This document shows, one piece after another, positions 37,443 to 49,800 of a stretch of 64,000 bases of DNA. The stretch is taken from NCBI GenBank assembly GCA_000328365.1, contig KB305378.1, forward strand, positions 437,824 through 501,823, written 5' to 3'. Made by a program: the position numbers and the translations under genes. Within the stretch, counting starts at the first letter, position 1. Each line of letters starts with the position of its first letter. Under the pieces are notes generated by a model that did no database searches, was not told the DNA's origin, and saw only the letters and a list, made by a program, of their open reading frames with translations. The DNA comes from Capitella teleta (lineage: Eukaryota; Annelida; Polychaeta; Capitellidae).

Positions 37443-39837
37443 TGCTGATGAGTTGTCTGCTTGGCTTCCAACTGATGTGAAGGCCCAGGTGAAGACTTTA
37501 TGTACCAAGAGCTCTGGATGTTCGATTTCTATTTGCAGCTTAAGGAAGCGGTGAAGTGTACTAAATGTTATTTACATTGGAACGTTCTTCTTTCTCTCGA
37601 TTTATGTCGTTCCCTCGAGTTATCGAGCTATATGTCTTGGGCAGAGTTGGCGAAAACTGTAAACTCCATTTTTCAAAGCAAGCAAATGCATTGTGTGGTC
37701 AATGTGAGCAGCACATGATCTAAACCGAGACATGTATCTAAAATCCATTAAAAAAAATCAAGAAATTTTGTGAAAATTACATTCATTTCATGATGTAAAT
37801 TTGGCAATAAGTAGGTGCACTAGGGGTTAAATACAAACCTTCATAAATACCATTAATAAATGCATGATCAATCTTCCCGACCTCTTTATAATCTACATAT
37901 CATGCGGATACACCTCAGCTTGTTCTCACCTGTTAAGATGGGACAGTCCAGGCGCCTACATCGGATGGAATTGCGATAACGTCGCGGCAATTGATTAAAG
38001 TAAGGCGATTGACAGAACAGACAGCAGGTTTCCCCCGAACCCAAGCTAAACCAGGAGTTTTGGAGAATTGTGGGGGATAAGCACGACTGGAATTTCAAAT
38101 TGCAGCTCAGTTAAAGCCGACTCGGTGGGGTTTGGTTTGATCTAATTTTAATTTGACAAAAAAAAAAAAAAAAAAAAAAAAACCGTACTGAATGCCAACT
38201 GAAAAAAAGTGCAATGCCGAGCATGGTGCGTCTTCAGTGAAAGCCCGTCATCAATCAAGGGCATTCGATCATTTTCTAATCTATATGAAGTTATCAGCGA
38301 AGGTTTTGTTTCGTTCTTGTTTAAAATTGATACAACAGACATCGATCAGCACGAAGAGAAAGTGCTTCAACGTTGCGGTTGTCATGGATAAGTGCACTTA
38401 TAGGTCTCAAATGATTGGGTTTTTGCGTTTTGTTCTGTTTTGCTATATTGTTGTTGCATGTTGTTGTTTTTTGAATGAAACAGGTACTGCCCATTCATAG
38501 AATATATTATGCTAGGTAGATACGTATATTTTACTTGCTGAAGCAACAATTAAGGTTGAAATTTGAGGTTGCATGTGCATATCCATAGTTAAAAAAAAAA
38601 GAAAAGAAAAAAATTGACGAGTTCGTGAATAATTTGCGGCGGCGAGGAGTCGAAATGAGAAATGAGCCGGCATTGCCTTCACCAGGGAATTAGTTTCTAA
38701 TGTTTTGGGTTACTTGGCAGTGAACACTAACGTGTTAAATTCTTCATCTTGTATACCGCAAGTACACGTGCACTGCTCTCGTGTTTGGCGGCTCCAACTT
38801 CCTACATCAACATGGTATTTCGAGCATCCGTTCGCTTACTTGGAGTTATTATCATGGATGAAACTTTGAACTGGACCAATCGCTCACATAATTAAATAAT
38901 ATCAAAAACAAAAATATCCAGAGAAGTAAGAATATTCTGCAAAGCCCGTTAATTGTAAATACATGTAGTTCAGATTGCATAATAGTATGCCTTTGTATAT
39001 CCGTCTACCTATCATAATGCATTGAGATATTATAGGAGGGGGGTTATGTATCATATCATATAGTCCATATTAAAGCTGCCGTGCCTACACAGACCCCTTA
39101 TTCCTCCAGCATTCAACTATCCAACTTGAATAATTTTACAAATTACGAACACTAAACAGTCATTTCTAGTACATGTTCATTGATCGATTCGATTTTTTCT
39201 CGGGATCTAGGTGTTGTTAATGTATTCACGCCTGATACCTGCATTGATCAGGGTTGATCTATTGGCATTTAATACTCACAGCGCTCACTATATACCCACG
39301 CCTTTCATTGAATTCGTTTTCTCAATTCGTTACAGGAAAATACAATTAAAACCCAACTGAATATCCTTGACAGTCACACGATGTCATATTCCCAATGTAC
39401 GAGGCACGCGACATTGAACATCTGCTGCCAGAGCACGCCGATCGCCCAGCTGCTTAAAATCCCCAACGCGCATCTGAAACGGTCAATACTTCGAAGCGAG
39501 CGGTTGAGATAGCATCACAGAACAATCTCTGCATCACCGATCGCGGCGATCCCTCTGTCTATGATCGGACACCAGGAACATTATTGATTACATTGGATTA
39601 CCTGTATCATTTTGTTGAAATACCAGGTGTTACACGAGGATATTCTTAATTCCAGGTGCGTTTATAATCGGTTCATCATTTTAAGCAACCACGTTTTTTT
39701 TTCAACAAATGCCGTGTACACAATACACTGTAACCATCGATTGATTGCGGTTGTGTTATTGTTATAATGTCCATGCATTTAATTCCAGGTATGTTTCTGT
39801 GAACTTACTTACACGCCTGAGTGTCCCACTCTTGATC
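37443..39837. other. Intergenic, upstream of USH2A
   Basis: Contains an A-run (38157-38182) and no supported ORF. A Cys-containing minus-strand frame (37886-38098) has possible splice sites but no recognisable domain. The last ~200 bases before 39838 should contain the USH2A 5' UTR. A possible acceptor, TTCCAG, at 39783-39788 suggests a non-coding first exon. Confidence 0.5.
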
Positions 39838-41202
39838 ATGGATATCTTCAAACTCATGTTATGGATGTTGAGCACCGTGGGTTTAACTCACGCACAGGAG
39901 GACACCGGTCGAAAGTTTCCTGATCTGCTAAATGCCGCACACAACAAGGATATTACCACGATCCCTAGTGCCAGTACCTGTGGTTTACTGCAAAGAACAG
40001 CCTACTGCAAGAGTTCAATCTACCAAGATTCCATCCGATATTGTAGACAGGATTTCTGTGAGCAGGAATGTCCTCGACGTACCTCTCTACCTGTGCCTCG
40101 TGAGCTCATTAGGACGTCTTCGGGGCTTGGAGTGTGTGTCACGGAAGATACGGTCAACAGGAGACCGGGCAGTGATATCGAGTCGAACGCGGTGACCTTC
40201 CGGGCGGGGTATCTGTGCGCACTGACCATGGCTAGTGCTCCCTCTCTTGGGGATGGCGGGGCATTCACGCTGACCTTCTGGGTTTGGATGAACGCACAGA
40301 CGCCTGGGTATGTAACACTAAATGATATAAATACAGTTATTTTAAAATTAGTGAAAATAACAAGCTGCTATGCTTTACCAAAAACTGAATAATTAATTCA
40401 AAATGAATGTTTACGCTATTACCATAGCAACGAAGCTCTCGTGAGACGAAAGCCGAGAGTTTTAATTGACTGCCGCATTCTCTTTCGCGGTCTGCCCAAA
40501 TCCTGTGATTGGACATGAAAATTTGATGCCAGCGAGTTTGATCCAGATCGAATTTGATCGAATGAATCAATTCAGGAATTCCCTGCCATCTGGACCTACT
40601 TTGGCACGGGGAATTCCGGCTACTCAGAATCTAGGGAAGCCTAATTATTATCTATTTGATTACGTGCGGAAATCGTGCGGAAACACCCCGGAAGGGGGTA
40701 TAATCGGTATCAATACTATCATACACTTTCTACGCAATGAACATTTCCAACGAATGCTTTAGTTAAAGCTCATAAACGTTGCACCTATATCCGTACAACA
40801 TATGGCTAATTAGATACGTCACACAAACGAAAAATCTTCTTTTTCTTCTTCTTAGAATCCTAATGTTTATAATTTTCATAATTTAAAGGTCATATATTCT
40901 TGTTATCGAGAAAAGAATATGAGAATGTTTGCATAATATGTACATATGGATAAACAAGAGTAGGAAAATGCTTATAAACGGATCAACCGATATCACTATA
41001 TATAAAAGACATCTTTCTTTATTAATTGTATAACTTAATAAGTACATGTATATATATACAACCATGCATTGCGTATTAATATAACTTCAATTAAGAATAA
41101 TCATCAATGACATTTGATAATGACTATTAAAAATGACTTATAAATCGATTGAAGACTACAATTTTTGTGTATGATATGCGTTTTTAATCTTATTATTATT
41201 AT

Positions 41203-41237
<35 letters not shown>

Positions 41238-43585
41238 GGACAATCATTGAGAAATATCGTCGAGTGAACGCACAGAGGCAGCTCATCATTTCGGTGCAAA
41301 TTTCGCTCACGGCCCTCATCTTCAAATATCGGACGACACAATCCCTTCGCCAGGTTTCATTTCATGAAAACTTCCAGCTCAGAAAATGGACTTTTGTGGC
41401 GGTGCAGGTAATTATCACACAATTAGCTTATTAGTTAGGCAATTTGATTAATTAGCAGCATTGGTCAAGCAATGGTCCAAAAACTATACAGCTATGCATG
41501 TACTTGTAGAAATACATAACTCACCATGCTGGTAATTTAAGCTGAGTCATGGCATATTAACAGCCTGCTGAGTTCATATTAAATAAATGCAATCGATATT
41601 TCGACATCTCCTTGCACCACGCCCTGTACTCCATGCGCCAGGTGGCGCTACCTGCATAAGCAATGAAACCAATCAATCCCAATCAAAACTCTTATCACGA
41701 AATTCCAGCAACGCTGGCTCAGAAATCCGATATTGACCGATACGGAATTGAGTCTCACGTAGATAGCTGAGGGTTTGTTTTCCTTTTTTTTTGTTTTTGT
41801 TTTTTGTTTTGTTTTTTTTCTCCACCTACTGATCAGCCACGCGGAACATGGAATCATCCTCATCGCCATATATGGTCTCCTCTGATAGCTATTCGAATGA
41901 GTCGGTTTCAGTTGCATCTCTCGATCCGTTTGAACTAATTTATATTTAGGTGGCTGCCCGGGTCAGCCCGATATTTTTCCGATAAATTAACTTGCAGCAT
42001 AGCTCAAAGTTGCGTGATAGCTAAATCTATACTTCAAGCCCCATGGGATCAAATTGATCAATAATTAGGGAGATTGATTGGATCCAGGTGATGAGGAAGG
42101 AGAAGATCAATAAAATTATGATGTCAACAAACGAACGCGTCAAGGACTTATCAAAACATTACCACAAGTATAGTGACAGTCAAGTGCTTCAAACTTGTAA
42201 TTACACATCTTGCGTCTTTAATCAACCATAACGCGAATTGATCAATGATCATTAAAGCATACCTTTCACAATAAACACGTATCCATTATAATTACACCTG
42301 AACCAAAAACACGAACCCGAACGAGTTAAAATACCAAAATTAAAACAGGTAATATAAGTACACGCATGAAATACCACAGGCTGAATATACTTAATACATT
42401 TGCTTTAAGCTAATCAACTTTTCCCCAGGTGTACGAGAGCAGCGCAAGTATGTTCGTCGATGGCACGGATCTTGGATACTCTGCTCGTTCAACTCAGCGT
42501 ATGACCAATCCGGTCGACGACAATATTGGACTAATGCATATAGGCCAAAATATGGAAGGTGACTGGTCCAACAGCCTTGATATTTATTATATGCAAATTC
42601 AAATCATAAACGCTTTATATTGTATTAATTGTGCATAAACAGTTCCTTCATCTTTTGCATACTATCTGACTTTTCCTCACAGGGCAAGACCAATTTCTAG
42701 GAAAACTTCAAGACATTCTTTTCTTCAGTGAAACTCTGTCTAATAGGTTCGTTCACGTCATACAGCCACCACCATAATCTAATTCTGAGGATTCCCTTTC
42801 AAGGGAAATCGATCTAGTATATTCTGGCACAATGCCAAGTGTTCGCATCCAGTCATCTTGCCCCTGCCCACCAAGTCACCCCAAAATCAGTCCTTTAAAG
42901 GGACACTTTTGCATAAGGAATTCCGAGATTGACAACCTTGCGGATGAATACCCAAGGCTAAGAGAAACAGCCCACCCCCTTGGTTTCCTTAACGACGGTG
43001 ACAGCAACAGTATTTGGATCTCAGACTTCTCTGATGACGTCATTATCGACCTTGATCTTGGTGACCAATTCCATGTAAGTCTACCCAGTGTTGAGTTGGT
43101 TCGGTGTTATTTTCCTGTCTTTACAAAGGTATTCTACGTGGTCCTCCAATTCTACAGCCCTAGTCCAAGAATTGTGAGTATATCTCGCCAGACAGAGGGT
43201 AATGCTAACTGGCAATTGTGGCAAATATACGCGGAAGACTGCGCTGTTGCTTTTGGTGAGCAGAATAACGGACAACTGAATGCTCCGAATGACGTCAACT
43301 GCCTTCAGCTTGGAACGTGGGTCTTGAAATGTGGAGGTTAAATTCTCTATTAAAATACTTCCATAGGCTCAACCTAAACGTCCCACTATCGAAAGGGAAC
43401 ATCACTTTCAATCTGTTATCATCAGAACCGATCCCACGTCCGGGTCACAATGATTTCTATAATACCCCAACCTTGATTGAGTTTGTCAAGGCCACAAAAA
43501 TTCGTGTCAGACTTCAGGGTCATTTCTATGCAACCGCACCAAGACATCAATACTTCGGTGTTTATGAATTCATCGTAACAGGAAG
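39838..43585 (+). other. USH2A: USH2A N-terminal block: signal peptide, LamG-like domain, laminin N-terminal domain
   Basis: Exons 39838-40307, 41239-41407, 42429-42558, 42683-42746, 42804-43074, 43129-43316, 43367-43585. CGLLQRTAYCKSS and CRQDFCEQECP match the conserved Cys pattern of the usherin N-terminus. PPSHPKISP, LGFLNDGDSNSIW and FYNTPTLIEFVKATKIR mark the laminin N-terminal domain. Some introns are as short as 50-54 bases, while the first two are about 0.9-1 kb and AT-rich with a 30-base T-run (41205-41234) at an acceptor. Confidence 0.9.
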
Positions 43586-43766
43586 GTAGCGATTGTGAAT
43601 TTTTATCGAATGCAGCAACCATCACTGAGCTATATTCAAGGTGTGACTGCCATGGGCACGCTGAAGAATGTGACTCCAAACAATTGCCGTATGTCTGCAA
43701 CTGCGAAGCTGATTCATTCACGGAAGGAAATAAGGTAGAATAATCCACAATTGTGAGTCCCATCTG

Positions 43767-43809
<43 letters not shown>

Positions 43810-46800
43810 GTGTGATAGATGTCAGGATCTTTACAATGATAAATCTTTCCGGAGGGGCAACCAGTTCGAAGCATTCGCCTGCAAGAAGTGCGAGTGCTAT
43901 AATCACGCCGACCGCTGTGTCTACGATAAAAGTGAAGACCAGTTTCCCGATGACCATGACCGTGGAGGCGGTGGCGTCTGTCAGCAATGCAGACATCACA
44001 CGACTGGTCGTCAGTGCGATGTTTGCGAAGAATTGTACTACCGACCCACGGGCCGCAGTCTGTATGCTGAAGATGTTTGTGAACTTTGCGATTGTTTTTT
44101 GCCAGGACTGGATGGCACGACAACTGATTGTGAAAAGGTAAAGTATAATCTCAATGATTGGAGTTACCAGGTTAATGATAATTATGCGCAGGTTGGTGGC
44201 AACTGTTCTTGCAAAGCGTTAGTTACTGGGAGGAGATGCAACGACTGCCTGCCTGGTTACTTCAACCTCCAAGCTTCCAATCCAGCCGGCTGTGAAGCAT
44301 GTGGCTGTGATGCTAGGGGAACAAAGTTTGGTGCCATAACATGTGACCAAACACAAGGATCATGCATATGCAAGCAGAACGTCAGAGGTGAGCCAGGTAC
44401 CATGTTGGCCTTGAATTCTTGAAAGACGATATAATTTTCCAGGTCGAACATGCAGTCTATGTGATTATGGCTACTACAACCTAGATGCCAGCAATCCCCT
44501 TGGGTGCACAGCTTGCCAGTGTAATCCAGATGGCTCTAATGGCATCTACTGTGACCCTAATGGAGGTCAATGCTCTTGCAAAACTCACTACGAGGGGCAG
44601 TTGTGTGACCGCTGCATGGATGGGTTCTTCGGCTTTGGACAAGGGTGCAATGAGTGTAATTGCAATCAAGCTGGTACAGAACCTGGGTCCTTCTGTGACA
44701 AAGTCACTGGTCAGTGTGTATGCAAAAAAAATGTGCAGGGCCTAAAGTGTAATGAATGCACCGCCGGGTTCTATGACCTGGATATTGGGCTGGTCATTGG
44801 CTGTAAAAGCTGCCAATGTAATCCAGCAGGCACAGTCCCAGGCTCACAGTGCGACAAGTTGTCCGGGCAATGTGTGTGTAAAGAAAACACGCATGGTAAG
44901 GCTTGCGATAAGTGCTTACCAAACACATACTCGCTGAGTGCAAGCAATGAGGAAGGATGTGAAGAGTGTTCATGTGATCCTACCGGTACTGTCCCTGGAG
45001 ACCAACTTGCTCCGAACGATGTTACCTGCGACCAAAACACTGGGCAGTGTTCCTGTATCTCCAATCGACGCGGACTCAAGTGCGACTCTTGTGAAGAAGG
45101 CTATTATATCAACCCTGATCCAGCAGGAGGTTGTAGCTTGTGTGACTGTGACCGAACTGGCACTATCAGGGGAACTGTCTGTGATGCCATCACTGGACAA
45201 TGCCAATGTTTGCAAGGAGACTCTGGAGTTGGTGGTCGTAGATGTGATTCCTGTGGTGACGGATACTGGGGACAGGACCAAAGTGGCAGGTAAGGTGTAC
45301 AAGACTTTCGAAATTTGCATGCAACTTGGTCATTAAAAGGTGCCAGCCTTGTGGTTGTGATACTTCAGGAAGCGTCAATGATACCTGTAACCCAGTCACA
45401 GGTCAATGTGATTGTAAAATGTACACAGAAGGAAGGCAATGTGGTGAGTGCAAGCCAGGCAGCAGCAAGTTGAGAAAAGACAACCCATTTGGATGCAGCA
45501 CTGGTATAGCACCTCACCTACACTTTGCTGCATCGCTCTTTCGTGTTTATTTATTCAGCCCCGTCTCAGCAACCACCACCGCAATACACACACATCAGCC
45601 CCACCCAGCTGCTCTTAACTTGGAATGTACCAGACTACCCAAATGGTGTTGTTGAAAGATACGACCTTCTACGAGATGGCAGAGTTGTCGCCTCGTTGAA
45701 CGCTTCTGGTTTGTTGAGCTTACAACGTCTTCCAATAATCATTCATGCATGTATTAACCCGGCACAGAATTAAGATACCTGGACTCCGATTTAGAACCTT
45801 ACACAGTATACATCTATCAAGTGGAGGTTTTTAATGACAACGGATCAGCAGTGAGCATTGAGGTGCCCGTCCGCACCTTAGCAGCCGCTCCATCCGGAAA
45901 CATGAACATCATTGTGTCTGGAGTCACAGCTACCAGCGCTTCTTTTGTGTGGAGTCGTCCAACTTCTGCTAATGGAAACATCCAGGCTTATGTATTGAAG
46001 TCATACAATGTTTATAACACAACAGTGGTGACGCACTATGAAGGGTTAGAAACATCAGCCACACTAGATGATCTGCATTCCTACTGGAAGTACACCTTCA
46101 TGGTAGAAGCTTGTACTGATGGTGGATGTTTGGGAAGTGAATTGGTAAATGTCACCACAAGAGAGGCTGTACCAGTTGGTCAAGCTCCCCCTGATATCAC
46201 AGCCATATCTAGTAGGTCATTATACATCAGCTGGGAACCACCTGAGGAACCAAATGGTAATATCCTTCATCACCCCAAACAATGGATTGATGCATTGATT
46301 TCAACCACAGGGGTAATTCTATTTTACGAATTGTGGATGAGGGGTTTACCTGATGACTCAGGTATGCGACAGCCCCAAACAAGACGCATCTTCTACACTG
46401 GCGGCCAATACGACCCATTGGCAGAATTTGAAACAGACATACCTGCTCTCGCACCTCCAGACACCAATTATACCCAGCATCAACTTACGCCTTTTACAAA
46501 TTATGAGTTCCAAGTCCTCAGTGAGAATTCTCTTGGCAAAGCTGCCAGTCAGTGGATAACAGGCCGCACTCTAGAAGATGGTATTTTTTGACATACCAGC
46601 AAAGTACAGGAAGTAAAACCTGATTCTTTGCAGTGCCTGTGACCATGACGGAGCCGCACATTTATGCTGTTTCAAGTAATGCTCTCAACGTAACATGGGA
46701 AACACCTAAGGAGATTGAAGAAGCAAGGGGTGAAATAATCCGCTACACCGTTTATCACTTGAGATACAACAATTTGACCTTAAATCCTTTTGCTCCGCCA

Positions 46801-49800
46801 ACCTACTGGCAGGTTAGTTCACCTTAGGTATTATAACCATGTTTTAATCAAGAAAATTCACAAGATTGTGGCAGAGGTTCCGGGAAATTTAAGCTTTCAT
46901 GTGGTTGACGGGCTCCCTCCATATTCCAATCAGACATTTATTGTCGGAGGTTGTAATTCGGTCGGCTGCGCAAACAGTTCTGAATCTAGTGCACGCACTG
47001 CTTTTGCTGGTGAGTATCGTTAACGCTCACTTAGTACGCATTGTACTCTCTCTACAGCTCCTGAGGGAATGGGTTCACCAATCATTAAGCCATACAACAT
47101 GTCAAGCCTTGACGTCTCTTGGACAACTCCCGCACACTTGAATGGGCCTGATCCGTACTACATTGTACGGAGAACAGAATCGTCATTTAACTTTCCACCA
47201 CCCTCTGTGGAGCCTGGAATGCGATTCTCTGGAACCGGCTACATGCGCTTTCCTTCCTATACAATTCCGCAAGGAGTTTCTTTCACCGGTAAATAGATCA
47301 CTGACATAACGGTATGATAATGTTCTTCCTGTAGGAATTGAGCTGTGGTTCCGCACAAACCAAGAAGACGGACTGCTGTTCTTTGCTGCTTCAGAGGGAG
47401 CTCAGGAGGAGTTCATTGCTTTGCAGCTCCAAGCTAGTCGACCATGGTTTCTCTATGATCCTCAAGGTACACTGCAGATTCATAACTCATAAAGTGACCA
47501 ATTTTCAAACAATATCTTGCCATTGGTGAAATTCTGACGACAATTTAATCAATTATTCCCATCATTGATACCATACTCACCATGTTTTTGTCACTGTCGT
47601 TATCTCTGCTCACGCCTCACATTTTGGTCACCCTTTGATAATGTTGTATTAGGATGCGCCACGGTCGTCACACTCGACTACGAATATGTCAACATATCGG
47701 ATTACTCTTGGTATCATGTACAAGTGCGGCGATCCGGCCGAGCTGGAACACTCAGGGTGAATGGTGACGAATACACAGGTCGGTGACTCAAAGAGAGCTT
47801 AATCCAGCTAGCCGGCAGCTTCTCAATATCTTTGGTTTTTGGTTAGTCTGATTTTTTGCATGCAGTGTACGTATGGAATGCTCTGTCTGGACTGTGTGAC
47901 TGATACTAGTATTTGTTTACTTATATTATACACAAGGTTGTGTGACCAGTGTTGGACTTATTGGAGATGAAGGTCAATCGTACCTTGGTAAATGGCACCA
48001 TGTGGTAGTACGAAGAAGAGGCAAAACGGGCACCTTGGTCGTTAATTCCCGTTACGAAGGTCTATCCCTAAGCTGCTTAGCAATCTTTTTATCCAGCTTT
48101 GTATTTTAAACTTCTTAATCAAGAGCTTCATGGTCCAAAGATGTAGCCTTGCCAAATATTCTTTAAATGTATTCAGTTTGATTATATTCATTTGTTTTCA
48201 TCTTTCTCGTTATCTCTTATTCCTTATTATCGTAATCATTGTAAATATGACGTCACATAGGGTGCGCGTCCATAGTAACCACCACAGATGATGAGGGCCT
48301 TCCGTACAACGACAACGAGTGGCATCTCATGCGAGCCAGACGCCGTTCTAAAAACGGGGCAATCTATCTTGATAATTCATGGACAGGTGGTCAAATGTTT
48401 ATTCTTTGGTATTTAAGTTTGTCCAGGTTGGTCCCTATTGGGACCACCATTGTTGCCATTTGCAAATGGGGCCTTTACACACTGAAGGTCGTGGACCTGC
48501 ATGCCTTGGATGTCCTCATATCTCACTCCTCTCCGTCCCTCTATTCAGGGTGCTCTCTCTTCCTCACAATCACTGGCGACGAAGGAATATCTTACACCGA
48601 TAATAAATGGCACTTGGTGATCATTCGGCGTAGGGCCAGAACTGGTCAAATCCGTGTCGATGGAGGTTACTCAGGTGCTGGTGTCGTTCGTTGTTTACTA
48701 GTTTACTTCCTCCCCGCTCACCGACCCTTCCAGGCACGATATTCGAAAGTGGCAAGCAGTGGACCACAATACGAAATCAGCCAGAATAGCCTGAATGAGC
48801 CAACATGTGAATCGAAGGATTTCTACGGAAATATCATTGAAAACGTATCATGGCTCACACAATAAGTAATAAGTTAGAAAGTTGGTAAAATGCTTCCCAG
48901 TCCTATGGCTCCTTGCTTACTATTATTTTGTTGCTTTCCTATATCAGCTCAAATAGATTTCTATATGGCAAATGGCAAAAGACCTGGAAAGAAGCAGACA
49001 TGGACTCCATAATATATATGCATTTCAATTTTCTGACATCATTTCTTTGAAAATTATGATGATATAATAAACTTCTCTTGACATTCCCTAACTAAAAGGA
49101 AACCAACTTGACAACACAGGTGACAAACCGTGCACAAATCTGTCCAAGATCAGCATACTATTATGTAGCCAAAACCAACCACAATCATAAAGATAGATTT
49201 TAACCTGTTCTGATTGGTTAAAACCTGATCTGACCAGTTTGAATCGGTATTGACCAGATTTCAACTGGTTTATTTATAATTTTATAAATTTTGCATCTAT
49301 GTGTACGGATTCAGTAGGATTGTCACTCCTACCTTTTCCAACCCAAGATGTGTACTTCACTGTCTGGCCCAGCACCTGTGTCCATTACCTGCGTACAATG
49401 AATGTGACAACATTATGGGGAAACATTGTGGGGGATATCCATGAAGGCTTGTTGATGGAGTCATTCATAATGATTGATTGACTGTTAATGATCTCCATAC
49501 TTGATTTGTTCTAATGCACTGTTCGTTTTCTGTTCTTACTATTTTGTGTGTACGTGTTGAGATGTGTGTAGAGGATGTGCAACTCACACCATAGTTTTAA
49601 TTCTTGCTTTGCTTCATGCTTAAGCTTCCTAGAATCAATTCTAACTTACCAGCTTCTGTGTACCATATTAAAACTTTAATTTAATTATGAATTTATTCAA
49701 TGAAATAACAGCCAGATTTCTGAATTTCTTCAAAAAAATAAGCACATTGACAATATCCATTCGGTTTTCACAGGAGAGAAAATAGCAGACTGTGCTACTG

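Noticed and set aside
37886-38098. Cys-containing minus-strand ORF with a plausible donor (AACAG|GTGAGA)
   Set aside because: Could be an exon of the PAN gene, but the Cys pattern matches no module I know and the joining phase cannot be verified.
40466-40762. 98-residue ORF in the first USH2A intron
   Set aside because: It lies wholly inside the intron between exons 40307 and 41239 and resembles nothing known.
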